Positions 10,986 through 21,589 of a DNA stretch of 35,000 bases are shown piece by piece; within the stretch, counting starts at the first letter, position 1, and each line of letters starts with the position of its first letter. Location of the stretch: the NCBI GenBank assembly GCA_012295275.1, contig CM022676.1, positions 3,384,758-3,419,757 on the forward strand, given 5' to 3'. Origin of the DNA: Chrysomallon squamiferum (Eukaryota > Mollusca > Gastropoda > Neomphalida > Peltospiridae). The notes below the pieces were generated by a model. The model did not search any database. It saw nothing but the letters and a program-made list of their open reading frames with translations, and had not been told where the DNA came from. The position numbers and the translations under genes were made by a program.

Positions 10986-11335
10986 TGCCAAACACAAATA
11001 ATTTCACATGTAAATCAAGAAACAAGAAAACATGCCAAGTGATAGATAAATTAATTAATTAACGAATGAATGAATAAGAAACAAATTATAATTATTTTCA
11101 TTATACTGATGATGATGATGATGTTGATAAAAACTAGAATAATAACGATCATAATTAAGGCAAATTTACTTATATAAGTCTTTTGAGTTTGTATATTAAT
11201 ATTTTTCATATACAGAGAATTCTTATCAGTTAAGATAAAATTAATGTATTCTATGAAAGTCAGCTTTCTTTTCTGTAAGAAAAACAGTTAAACAGAATGT
11301 TTGTTTCGTTACTATTTTTAATATGATGCATGTGA
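10986..11335. other. AT-rich spacer
   Basis: Unique sequence with a short (GAT)5 at 11107-11123. Nothing else is supportable. Confidence 0.5.
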
Positions 11336-11338
11336 AAT

Positions 11339-11511
11339 GTACACACACACACACACACACTAAAACATGCTCACACACACAGACATAGACACATATACAC
11401 GAACATATATATATATATACGTATACACATAAACACATATATACGTAGATGTAGATAACTATATAGATAGATAGATAGACAGATAGATAGATAGAAAGAC
11501 AGACAGATAGT

Positions 11512-11543
<32 letters not shown>

Positions 11544-11545
11544 GA
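11339..11545. repeat. (CA)n, (TA)n and (GATA)/(GACA)n tracts
   Basis: AC units at 11341-11361 and loosely to 11400, (TA)7 at 11406-11419, and GATA mixed with GACA from 11464 to 11542. Confidence 0.9.
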
Positions 11546-11863
11546 AAAATAGATAAATGTATTTCTTTCTTACTTTTGCATACTGGTAGTTAAAGGTCTC
11601 AAATAATTTACTTATACAGTTATATATGTAAGTACTTATCTTCAAAACATAAATTAATTTATTTTCAATCTTAAGAAAACAATCTGATAATAAATGCTTG
11701 TAATTATTTTAATTTGGTTTGCGAGAAACGTTTTCTCTTTCCTATTTTCATTTAAATTATTTGCTTAATAAAAATTGGAATTTTGTAAGTAAAACATGTT
11801 TATATTTGTAATTTTTAATTTACGTTATGAAATCTTGGAGGTATCTAACTAGAGGTAGTATAA

Positions 11864-11864
<1 letters not shown>
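11546..11864. other. AT-rich spacer
   Basis: Unique sequence with no motif or open frame of note. Confidence 0.5.

Positions 11865-11915
<51 letters not shown>
11865..11915. repeat. (TG)25 microsatellite
   Basis: Pure TG dinucleotides over about 51 bp, potentially Z-DNA-forming. Confidence 0.97.
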
Positions 11916-11920
<5 letters not shown>

Positions 11921-12570
11921 CAATAATAATCATAACAAACGAAACTAACAGGGAAGAAATGAAAACAAATATTTTAAAAATTCAAATAAAAATAAGAAAC
12001 AGATAACGATAATGATAATAATTACAACAACGAAAGAAGCTTTATTTAAAATTTAAAATAAATATTTTACAAATTATTTTTATACTGTTTAAAAAGAAAT
12101 TGTTTTTGATGCTAGTGTTGTTATTGTTGTTGTTATTGTTCCTGTGTTGTTATAATAATTATCGTCCTTATTACTATCATCCCCATTATTTATTTGTTTA
12201 TTTCAATTTTATTTTATTTTCATTTATTAATCTTTTTATATCATTTTATATTAAGAATAACTTCGAGGTAATTAAGTTAAAATATTTAATTTTGTTATTA
12301 TTATTATTATTATTATTAATCTTATTATTATTACAAAAATTCACCATAATCTATTTGGTGTTAGAATCTATATACAGATTTCAGTTAATGATCGAACACA
12401 AGGTTTAGAAAGTTTCTTCTTATTATTTTCAGATTAGTAAAATATAAACACTAATAATTAATCGGATATATTTGTTGTACCTATGAAATAAAAATTTACA
12501 TTTAAATAAAAATATATTATTAATATAAATAATATCAGTCTACATAAATAACGAAATTATATTTTAAAAA
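11916..12570. other. AT-rich spacer with (TTA)n
   Basis: Unique AT-rich DNA with TTA units at 12295-12317. The frame at 12100-12408 is largely Leu and Phe codons from TTA/TTG repeats, so I do not call it. Confidence 0.55.
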
Positions 12571-12670
12571 GTATGATATTTGTAAATAAACAAGAAATAA
12601 AGATAGGTATGATATTTGTAAATAAACAAGAAGTAAAAAAATATTTGTAAATAAACAAGAAATAAAGACA
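12571..12670. repeat. 36-bp minisatellite, three copies
   Basis: ATATTTGTAAATAAACAAGA is common to the three units 12571-12606, 12607-12640 and 12641-12670. The first two begin GTATG, and the second has a short A-run substitution. Three near-identical units indicate a young local array. Confidence 0.92.
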
Positions 12671-12719
12671 GAAAAAGATAAAAAAAATCCAGTGAAATTA
12701 CCTCAAATTTATTTATTTT

Positions 12720-12850
12720 GTCTTTATTACATATTCTTGTTTTATTATATTATATTTTTATTTATTTATAGATTTGTTTATTATTATTATTATTATTATT
12801 ATTATTTATTTTTAAATATATGTTTATTTATTTATTTATTTGTTTGTACG
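12720..12850. repeat. (TTTA)/(TTA)n tracts
   Basis: TTTA words at 12757-12772, TTA units at 12779-12806, TTTA/TTTG at 12821-12846. Confidence 0.85.
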
Positions 12851-13615
12851 AAAATCTCTATCTATACATATGTATCAATCAATCTGTCTACCTAAAACAA
12901 CAATAATAATAATAGAATAGCGAAATAATTTCCGATAATAATTACATAATATTTATTTATTAAACATTTTAAAATAAAACATTTATCTTTTTAAAATTAA
13001 TTCACTAATATACTAGAATTTTAAAATAAAAACAAGAATAATAAATAAATCAATAAATCAATTAAAAAAAATAATAAAAAGAAAATAAAAGAAGGAAAGA
13101 ATTTAGACACTATATCAAAAATAAATATGGTTTACAATATGCTTCTATATTTTCTTAAAAATGCTATTACTATCTAAATATTTAATATTTAAAAAAAATT
13201 AAACTATTTCAGTATAAGAATAATATTAATTTACGAAAAAAGGAAAGAAAAAAAAAAAAACACCCCAAAAACCTATAAAAAAACCAACAAAAAAAAACCA
13301 CATACACACCTGCAAATCATAATTTTGCTATAAATAATTTGAGAACCAGTATTAACCATTATTTTACAGATAAAGTATATTTAATATATAATTACTATTA
13401 ATATGCATTCATTTTATTACTATGCAGATAATACATTTTTATTTTTTACCCTTCCCCTTGAAATCTTGATTTTCCGGTATATAAAAACAAACAGTTTTCG
13501 CTATTACTTCAGAATATTTTAAAAGTCACTTACGATCTTTTAATGATAAAATGTACTTGTATTTAGTAGAATATGTTAAACAGAAGAGCAAAAAATAGTT
13601 AAATACTTTCACTAT
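12851..13615. other. AT-rich spacer
   Basis: Unique AT-rich sequence with A-rich patches (13050-13100, 13235-13305). No open frame, tRNA or recognisable element. Confidence 0.55.
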
Positions 13616-13672
<57 letters not shown>

Positions 13673-13692
13673 GGATCGATAGATAGATAACT
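13616..13692. repeat. (GATA)n microsatellite
   Basis: About eighteen GATA units with one GGATCGAT interruption at 13672-13679. Confidence 0.95.
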
Positions 13693-14584
13693 ATAGATAT
13701 TAATATCAGAAAATATAATACAATTGACAAATTAAAAGAATATTATTCTGTTTTCAGAAAGATAAATTAAATGTTATTATTATTAGTATTATTATTAGTT
13801 ATTATTATTACTGTTGTTGTTACTGTTATTATTTATTCTCTTATATATTGCTGTTTCATATTTAAAACATCACAGTTAATTAATATACTCTACATTAATA
13901 AAATCGATGTTATAAAAGAAAAACAATTATTATATTAGAACTAATTCTGTATTATTTAAATGTTATTATATCAATGAAGTTTTATTAAATGAGATCTCAA
14001 TTTCAAATCGTAAAACAAAAGGATGATGATGATGTTGATGACGATAAGAACAAGAACAATATTAATAATAATAATAATGAAATGAAGAAATTATTGTTAA
14101 TAGATTATGATTCCATACAACTAACTTCAAATATTACTAATTAGACAAAATATACAATAAATAAATAAATAAATAAATAAATAAACTGGCGTTATATTGG
14201 TGATTAAAAATGTATTTTATAAATACAAATGCAATAATTTATATCTAAATTATATATTCATTTATCTGTTTTAGCATTTAAAACTAAATTATTTATTATA
14301 TTTATATTTTAAAAACACTATTTCGAAGACACAAAAATTAAATATATCAGATGTTTACTTTCAAAAATATGAAATTTTATATAATATTTGAAAATTAATA
14401 TTTTACTTTTTCCAAATATAATTCGATTAGTTCAATTTATGTGTCGTACATAGATTTTATTTATTTATTTTGTTTTATTATTATTAACGCTACAATATGG
14501 CAGTTATGATTTATATATCTATTATTAATTTACTGATCTATTATCTGGGTAATAGATCCTTCATTATTATTATTACTGTTGTTA
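13693..14584. other. AT-rich spacer with short (TTA), (GAT) and (AAAT) tracts
   Basis: TTA words at 13773-13812, GAT at 14020-14043, AAAT at 14157-14184. The remainder is unique and strongly AT-rich. I see no gene. Confidence 0.55.
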
Positions 14585-14630
14585 TCATCATCATCATCAT
14601 CATCATCATTATTATTATTATTATTATTAC
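14585..14630. repeat. (ATC)n-(ATT)n
   Basis: Eight ATC units turn into seven ATT units. Confidence 0.92.
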
Positions 14631-14921
14631 TATATGATTCTCTTTTTTTCTCTTTTCATTCTTTTGAAAATTAGTTTTGAAATAAAACCATATTTTCTTT
14701 ACAAATTTTAATTTTGCTTCATCAGTTTTATAACATTTTTTCTGAAATTTATAATCATAAATTTTTTACTTACTCATTTAAAAAATTCCACAATATTCGT
14801 GTTTCTGATTTCTTTGCTTTCATATACATTACATTCAATTAAAAATAACGTCGAAAAATGGGGAAAATATGCAACTTTTCACTTCTCTCTGGGTGAAAAT
14901 TTTATGCTGCTGTATTTCTGT

Positions 14922-14946
14922 CCCCCGGCCCCCCCCCCCCGATCCC
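14922..14946. repeat. Poly(C) tract
   Basis: CCCCC, GG, then C12 (14929-14940), then GATCCCC. It is the only long C/G homopolymer in the window and lies in a C-rich patch within very AT-rich DNA. The complementary strand could form guanine-rich structures. Confidence 0.9.
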
Positions 14947-14979
14947 CTCACTCTTTTATTTTATTTATAATATAAATAT

Positions 14980-15060
14980 TTTGTATATATATATGTGTGT
15001 GTGTGTGTGTGTATATATATGTTTGTAAGTATGTATGTACATATGTATTATGTGTGTGTA
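14980..15060. repeat. (TA)n-(TG)n-(TA)n-(GTAT)n
   Basis: TA at 14983-14993, TG at 14994-15012, TA to 15020, then looser GTAT words. Confidence 0.9.
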
Positions 15061-15635
15061 TATGAATAAAACAGTTTTCTTTTAATTTAATTTTACAACA
15101 CTACAACAAGATACAATTGAAAGTATTAGAATATTTATATCTTGATTAAACTTATTCATATATTTTATTAGATAATTCATATTACTATGTCGTAATTATG
15201 AAATATATTTTGTCTGAGTTTATATATATATATATATATATATCAATCTGTCTGGAACTTTAAATGTATAATTGTCTTTTTTTTTCTTTTAATTTTACTT
15301 TTAATCCATCTTTTAAACTAAAATATATATATATATATAACTTTAATACATAATATATATGTAAATTTGAACTTTCAAATAGGTTATTTTTCAGATTAAT
15401 TTGGTATAAATTAACTAAATTAAACATTATTTAAACACAAATTACATTAAAATGCTATTCAATCCGCAATTACTGTCTTATAAAATCACTTTTGCGCCAA
15501 TACAAGGTACCATATAAACAATTTCAAAAATATTAAATATAGGTCAGAACTTATGTAGAAAAATGCTCGATGTACTAACAAAATAATTCAAAAAGAAATA
15601 TTTTCTTCTCACAATTTAACATACTAACCAGTCTC
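15061..15635. other. AT-rich spacer with (TA)n
   Basis: TA units at 15220-15243 and 15322-15338. The rest is unique AT-rich DNA with no gene-like feature. Confidence 0.55.
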
Positions 15636-15960
15636 ACGTTCTTAGTCTGATGTCAATTTCTTCGTTTCCATTTTTCTCTTTTCAGAGAGAAAATCGATAA
15701 AAGAACGCACACATGAGCTTTTCGCGAAAACCCTAGACGCGCAAGAGAAAACTCGGCACTATTTCACATCGCGGATATATAGATAACGCCTTGGCGCAAG
15801 TAAGTCAAGATCTGGCTTACGATTGGACGTTTGTCAAAACTGCATATCACGTGACCTCATCAGATTCACCCCAGCAGTATTCTAAGGAAACTGGCTCGGG
15901 TTTCTGAAATAAGCTTATACAGCTTAAGGCTTCTTCCGTCCCATGCTTATGTAATTTTGT
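15636..15960. promoter_or_regulatory. Promoter-like CpG-richer island
   Basis: This compact block departs sharply from the surrounding AT-rich DNA. It holds the 12-bp palindrome TTTTCGCGAAAA (15719-15730), matching the E2F consensus. It also has an E-box TCACGTGACC (15847-15856) and a CCAAT box in reverse (ATTGG, 15825-15829). No open frame shows homology, and the minus-strand frame 15847-16050 lacks domain features. A promoter or enhancer is inference from motif clustering. A fragment of an old mobile element is the main alternative. Confidence 0.4.
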
Positions 15961-16165
15961 TATTAAAAAAATGCCGCATTTTGTTATATTATGTACAGTG
16001 TATACGTATATTATTATATTACACAGTATTGTTACCTTGTTATATGACATTATATTATGTTTTATGTAATCTATGTTATAATTAATTTTATGACATTACA
16101 TTTCGTTATATTCAAATTAGATCAAGAAACTTTATATTATATTATATTATATTAAATTATGCAAA
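15961..16165. repeat. Decayed (TTATA)n region
   Basis: TTATATTATG words with interruptions, purest at 16130-16155. It resembles the arrays at 5.3 and 17.4 kb. Confidence 0.7.
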
Positions 16166-16395
16166 GATGAAAACGGTATATATTAAAATACATACCTTTC
16201 TGTTTTATTTTCTAATTTATATTTTCTTCCCATTAAGAATTTGTATTAGTTTAAATAATATGTAGTTAATTCTCGTATTATTATTCTTTTGGACAGTATT
16301 TTATATCTTGCTTACAGAAGTAAATATATTTATGATGTTCATATAATTAAGTATTTACGTTTTCTGATAACACTTATACAAGCGTATGATAATAA
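16166..16395. other. AT-rich spacer
   Basis: Unique AT-rich DNA, nothing supportable. Confidence 0.45.
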
Positions 16396-16645
16396 AACTG
16401 ATGATGATGATGATGATGATGTGACTGTAGTAGTAGTAGTAGTAGTAGTAGTAGTAATAGTAGCAGTTATGGAAGAAATCGTAATAGTAATTCTAGTAAT
16501 AAAACTAACACTAATTTTATAATAATAATAATTATTCGAAATTAATATTATTAGAAAATAATATATTTGATTTCAAAAACTATACAGTTTTTAAATAATA
16601 ATAATAATAATACAAACAGTAGTAGTAGTAGTAGTAGAAGTTATT
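16396..16645. repeat. (GAT)n-(GTA)n and later (AAT)n-(GTA)n
   Basis: GAT at 16399-16421, GTA at 16426-16457, AAT at 16594-16611, GTA at 16618-16637, with unique joins. Confidence 0.88.
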
Positions 16646-16754
16646 GTTTTTGTTGTAATTTTGATGGTGATAGTAGTTGCAATAGCAACGACAACAACAT
16701 GTAATTTAAAATATTTCATGTGAACCAAATTATAAAGTGGCGGCCAACAAACAA

Positions 16755-17130
16755 ACAAACAAAAAATAAAATAAAATAAAATAAAATAAAATAAAATAAA
16801 ATAAAATAAAAGAAAAGAAAAAAAAAAAACAAAACAAAAGAAAAAAACAAGAAGGAATAATAATAATAATTAAATAAAGAAATAAAAATGGAAAAAACGT
16901 AAATTTCTTTTCCTTCTTTCTTTCTTTTTTTTTTATTTTTTTTTTTTATTTTTTTTTTTTTTGTCAAAAAATATAAATAAATAAATAAAAAATAAAAAAG
17001 TGAGAAATGTAAATGTACAGTAACTAAGATTTTTCTCTCTCTCTCTCCGTCTTTTTTCTTTTCTTTTCTTTTCATTACATTTTCTTTCGCTGTTTTTCTT
17101 CTTTTTTTTTCTTTTTTTTTTTTTTAAATT
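16755..17130. repeat. (AAAAT)n followed by T-rich runs
   Basis: About ten AAAAT/AAAATA pentanucleotides at 16764-16812, A-rich sequence, then long T runs at 16922-16962 and 17100-17125 with CTTT and CTCT patches. Minus-strand frames here are Lys-, Phe- and Arg-rich artefacts. Confidence 0.88.
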
Positions 17131-17340
17131 TGTCAAACTTGTAAATTTTGAATGGAAAAAATTCTTAATTTCTTTAAATGTAATATTTAAAGAAACTGAA
17201 GACATCGTTCCATTCTAAAACGCCTAAGAGAAAATAGAATATCGTAAATATTTATGACGTTTCCAAGCTATTTTCTTATTTTATTTTATTAATTTTTTTC
17301 GAAAATGTATTTATTTCTTGACCGCCATTGTTTTGTTATG
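17131..17340. other. Unique spacer
   Basis: AT-rich, no repeat or gene. Confidence 0.45.
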
Positions 17341-17700
17341 ATATTTTATATTATGTTAAATTAAATTATATTATATTGTATTGTATTATATTATATTATT
17401 ATATTATTATATTATATTATATTATATTATATTATATTATATTATATTATATTATATTTTTGGTATATTGAGTTTTGTTGTATTATTTTATGTTATATTA
17501 TATTATTTTACATTGTTTTATATTACCGTGTATTATGTCACACTGTATTATATTATATTATAATATGATATGTTATGATATGTTATGTTACATTACATTA
17601 CAATATGATATAAATATGTATGTATGTATGCTAAGTTATGTTACATTATTTCATATCGTACTGTACTATATTAAAAAGTATTTTATTTTATTATAATTTA
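17341..17700. repeat. (TTATA)n array with conserved border to (GTAT)n
   Basis: Pure TTATA pentanucleotides at about 17402-17457, interrupted relatives to 17570, then the 45-bp segment 17573-17617 shared exactly with 5427-5471, then (GTAT)3. Order and orientation match the 5.3-kb locus. Confidence 0.9.
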
Positions 17701-18008
17701 TTTTATTTGTAATTTATTTATTTATTATATTTGTTTGTCTGTTTGTTAATAAAAAATAATAATAAAATTAAAATTAAAATTAAATAAACTAAATTGAATT
17801 AAATTTAAAAAAAAATAATAATAAAAACTGATTAGAAACTGTATGAATATATAACTCTTAAAATATATACCAAGTTTTCAAAACTAATTAATTGTAACTG
17901 AATCATGATACATAAAAATATTTTGCTTTAAATTAAAAAAAAAGAAGAAGAAAATAATAATAATACTACTACTAATAATACTAATACTAATAATAATAAT
18001 ACTACTAC

Positions 18009-18039
<31 letters not shown>

Positions 18040-18110
18040 AAAATTAAAACAAAGCAAACCCAGAATATAATATTATGTCGTTATATTAGTAACAGCAAAT
18101 TAGCAGTTGC
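17701..18110. repeat. AT-rich DNA with (AAT)/(ACT)n and A-run
   Basis: AAT and ACT units mixed at 17954-18028, followed by A15 at about 18029-18043. The remainder is AT-rich unique sequence. Confidence 0.75.
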
Positions 18111-18171
<61 letters not shown>

Positions 18172-18173
18172 AT
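18111..18173. repeat. (GTA)20 microsatellite
   Basis: About twenty pure GTA units. Confidence 0.97.
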
Positions 18174-18480
18174 AGCATATAATAGGTATACAAAGCAGCG
18201 TATATAAAATTAGTATTACTATTATCTTTACGATGGTATTTGTTTGCTTATATATATATAAGTAATTTAACGAGTATGCAGATGTCGTTTGTTGTATGCT
18301 GGTTCAAACTGGAGTTAGTACATTGTGAAATGAACCTGATACACAGAAAGCTTTTGTTTCAAATTACAAAAACGAAAAAGTAAAAAGACAGAAAAGAAGA
18401 AAGAGAGAAAAAAATAATTAAAACATAACAAACAAAACACCAGAAACTATATATTTTTAAACTAATAAGTCAGCAAATCA
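18174..18480. other. Unique spacer with weak hairpin
   Basis: Mostly unique. GGTTCAAACTGG at 18302 loosely resembles a B box, and GGTTCA pairs with TGAACC about 25 bp downstream. Neither is enough to call a SINE or an RNA. Confidence 0.35.
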
Positions 18481-18481
18481 G

Positions 18482-18528
<47 letters not shown>

Positions 18529-18530
18529 CT
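18481..18530. repeat. (AAAT)12 microsatellite
   Basis: Pure AAAT/AATA units over about 47 bp. Confidence 0.95.
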
Positions 18531-19020
18531 TATAGTTTTAGTTCAATACTTAATGGAAAAATATTTTATATTTATTTATTTTATCCCCTCTATCTTTTTT
18601 TTTTTTTCAATATATTTTATTCGCTTATAATTATGATTGTTAAATAATTGAATAATTAACTATTTAGCTTAATTATTTATTATGTTCATTATTTGTATTG
18701 TTGTTATTACTACTACTACTTCTACTGCTACTATTACAACTGCTACTACAACTGCTACTACTACTATTGCTGCCATGTTGTTGTTTTTTATTTGTTTATT
18801 TTAAACAAGAATAATAATAACAACACGAGAAGAAAAACTTAACGTAGAAGATAAAAGTTATTTAAAAACTTTAAAAATGTTTAAAACACACGAACATTTT
18901 CTATTGTAAGGAAATTCTTCTACTCTTCTTTAAAAAAAAAAAAAAAAAAAAAATAGAAAGACAAAAAGAAAATGAGAAAAGTTTAGAAAGAAAAGAAATA
19001 AATAATAAAAAAATTAACAA
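18531..19020. other. AT-rich spacer with (ACT)n and poly(A)
   Basis: Impure ACT triplets at 18709-18772 and a poly(A) run at 18932-18953. No gene. Confidence 0.6.
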
Positions 19021-19029
19021 TATATAATG

Positions 19030-19275
19030 GTATGATTCATATGAGAATGATTCTTGAAACGATGGAGGTGATCTATGAAAAAATAGAATTTGAAATTTCT
19101 GTCACTTGAGGCTGCGGGTGTGTTTTTGTTCACGCCGTGGTATTAATAACGGCACGTCGTCTTAGAGAAAAAGTTTTGTCGAAATTATAGTTCCGAGAAA
19201 TTACTAATGTATGGAAGACCGACGGTGATAATTACTGTGTTGAAATAAATCTATGGAAGCTCAAGAGGTGTCATG
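19030..19275. other. Unique G+C-richer island
   Basis: Balanced sequence with CpGs. It includes the inverted pair GCCGT/ACGGC (19133-19137 and 19148-19152) flanking GGTATTAATA. It ends at a T18 run (19280-19297). The function is not evident and no long open frame crosses it. A conserved non-coding element is possible. Confidence 0.3.
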
Positions 19276-19279
19276 TAAC

Positions 19280-19440
19280 TTTTTTTTTTTTTTTTTTATA
19301 AATTTAAAAAAAAAAATTCATATTAATTTTCCTTGTTAAATTTTAATTTTCTTATTTTATTTTATTTTATTTATTTAATTAATTATTTATTTATATATTT
19401 GTTTGTTTGTTTGTTTGTTAATTTATATTCGTTTTTATTT
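19280..19440. repeat. Poly(T) and (TTTA)/(TTTG)n
   Basis: T18 at 19280-19297, A-run at 19308-19317, TTTA at 19354-19380 and TTTG at 19398-19418. Confidence 0.85.
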
Positions 19441-19615
19441 GTCTTCATCTGACTTGTCGGACTTACGTCTATTAATATTAGCAGACACACAAACGTCCAA
19501 CAGACAACGTGACAAGGTCATTGTTGTCTAGACAGTCACACAGGCAGACAGACAGAGAGACAGACATCATGTGACAAAGACATAATCACATGTCTAGACT
19601 TAAACTGACATAAGT
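19441..19615. promoter_or_regulatory. Smad-type motif cluster
   Basis: The palindrome GTCTAGAC occurs at 19526-19533 and again at 19592-19599, with many CAGAC half-sites between them. Each palindrome follows a GTGACAA word (19510 and 19571), suggesting a diverged ~66-bp tandem duplication. GTCTAGAC is the optimal Smad3/4 site in established biochemistry. Part of the half-site density comes from a small CAGA tract (19541-19565), so caution is needed. Confidence 0.35.
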
Positions 19616-20130
19616 AAATAATTAAAAAAATATTACGCTAATCGCACATACGCTTTCATAAGTAAAAGCAAATCGCTTATTTCATTTATTATAGATGTTG
19701 TTACAAGTGTTATTAAAGTGTGGCAAGTTGGTGCAGAAGATACGAAAACTGGCGATGAGAGATGTAAATAAGATAATTTTTGAATTATCTTCAGTTATTT
19801 TTAGCAGTTTTTAATTTTTATTTATTTATTTTTTAATTTTTTTTTTTTTTTTTTAATTTTTTTATTTAAATTAATTTATTTATGAATAATGTAGAACGAG
19901 TAAGTAAATATGTACATAAATACTATATACGATATGTACGACTACTACTACTGATAATAAGGCAACAACAACAACAGCAACAACGACTACAACAATAATG
20001 ATAATGATGATAATGATGATGATAATTAAATAAATAAATAAATGAATGATTATTAATTTTAATAAATTCGCTTTAAATACAACTCTTTTCAATGTCTGTT
20101 TTTTCTGTTGGTTTGAGTCTGTGTGTGTGT
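19616..20130. other. AT-rich spacer with T-run and mixed trinucleotides
   Basis: T run at 19838-19854, AAC/GAT triplets at 19940-20028 and AAAT at 20027-20044. No gene. Confidence 0.6.
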
Positions 20131-20583
20131 CTTTCTGTACATATATATATATATATATGTCTGTGTGTGCGTGTGTGCGTGAGCTACTCTGAAATTACAC
20201 TTAAGGAAACCAGCTGCTAACCTTCCATCATCAGCTGGAAATAATGTCTTTGACACGTGATCTATGACGTATGCAGCAACCCGCAAACAGGAAAATGCAA
20301 AAAGTGGCATGTTCAGAGGTTTTGTGCCCCACCCAGGAGTTACGTCTGTACTAACAAACTCGTATTAACTTCCTTGTACACAGGAGGATGTTCAGAACAA
20401 TATCACTTGTTAGAAATACGTGTTATACAGTACACGTGTGTGAACAGCAGTGTAGCAAACATCATTAATATCTCACTGTTACTGTGGGTGTTATTTTGAT
20501 GTTCTTGTGAGTCTACTGGGTCTTTCGTAATCTCATTGAAAACAAAATAAATAAATAAACAAGCTACACAAAAACAGCCAAAA

Positions 20584-20585
<2 letters not shown>
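20131..20585 (+). mobile_element. Possible retroposed block ending in poly(A)
   Basis: A G+C-richer, non-repetitive segment (about 20180-20520) lies between a (TA)/(TG) tract (20139-20180) and a 37-residue poly(A) run (20586-20622). That is the layout of a retroposed sequence on the plus strand. A frame with six Cys codons is open at 20257-20499, but it has no in-frame ATG and no family I recognise. A CACGTG E-box lies at 20254-20259. No target-site duplication is visible around the A-run, so the call is tentative. Confidence 0.3.
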
Positions 20586-20624
<39 letters not shown>

Positions 20625-20695
20625 TGATGATAATAATAAATAAATAAATTTAAAAAAAAAAATAAAAAAAAAAATAAAAAAAAAAGAAGGATAAT
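20586..20695. repeat. Poly(A)37 and A-rich continuation
   Basis: Thirty-seven consecutive A residues, then GAT/AAT and further A-runs to about 20685. Confidence 0.95.
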
Positions 20696-21042
<347 letters not shown>

Positions 21043-21320
21043 GTGGGGATAAAGGAGACAGAGAGAGTCATACACAATTATAATATTATAAAAAGCCTGT
21101 GTATTTTTTATATTCCTCTCTTTTCATATCGACGAGGATTCTCCAACTGTTAACGTTTACAAATTTGATAATTATATCCCACTTAACGTACTAATCTGAA
21201 CAGAGACGATCAAAAGTCACTGTATATTAAAATACGTTCTTTGTGACTTAATACAGACTAGGTTCTTTTTTTTTTTAGGTTTTTTTATATTGAAATTTCA
21301 TACAATAGCTTGTGATACGA
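21043..21320. other. Unique spacer
   Basis: Non-repetitive sequence leading to the CTCF-like motif. No open frame of note. Confidence 0.45.
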
Positions 21321-21327
21321 CAACCAA

Positions 21328-21346
21328 GTAGCGCCACCTAGCGCTT
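21328..21346 (-). promoter_or_regulatory. CTCF-like motif
   Basis: The minus strand reads AGCGCTAGGTGGCGCTACT. Its core AGGTGGCGC fits the AGRKGGCRS part of the CTCF consensus at every position and equals the core reported for Drosophila CTCF. CTCF and its motif are conserved across bilaterians. Occupancy cannot be judged from sequence. The motif is the best of its kind I can see in the window. Confidence 0.45.
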
Positions 21347-21419
21347 AATGGGTTGCATACAAAAATTATTATAATTATTTCGAAACATAAATTATTGCAG
21401 CTCTGTATAACATTAGAAA

Positions 21420-21495
21420 TAGACGTCATTAGTCAGTAAGCAGAACTTTTTCTCACAATGGAGGTATGACGTATGGACGTTAATTACGTCATGAA
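21420..21495. promoter_or_regulatory. Cluster of CRE-like motifs
   Basis: GACGTCAT (21422-21429), ATGACGTA (21466-21473), GGACGT (21475-21480) and TTACGTCAT (21484-21492) lie within about 70 bp. All resemble the CREB/ATF or AP-1-related ACGTCA core. They sit in unique sequence between the CTCF-like motif and the decayed array. Confidence 0.35.
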
Positions 21496-21589
21496 ATATG
21501 ATAGTGTTATTTTAAAACATTATGTAAATCAGGAGAACAGAAGTTTATAATCTGAGCTGCACGACTGTTTTATTTAAAATGTGAAATTC

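Noticed and set aside
15847-16050. 67-codon minus-strand frame
   Set aside because: No domain, half of it AT-repeat derived, and it overlaps the promoter-like island.
18300-18345. B-box-like GGTTCAAACTG and GGTTCA/TGAACC hairpin
   Set aside because: The stem is only six pairs and the box is imperfect. Chance is likely.
20257-20499. Cys-rich 80-codon frame as a small secreted protein
   Set aside because: It begins at GTG with an in-frame stop just upstream and no ATG or signal peptide. Spacing of the six Cys matches no family I recognise.
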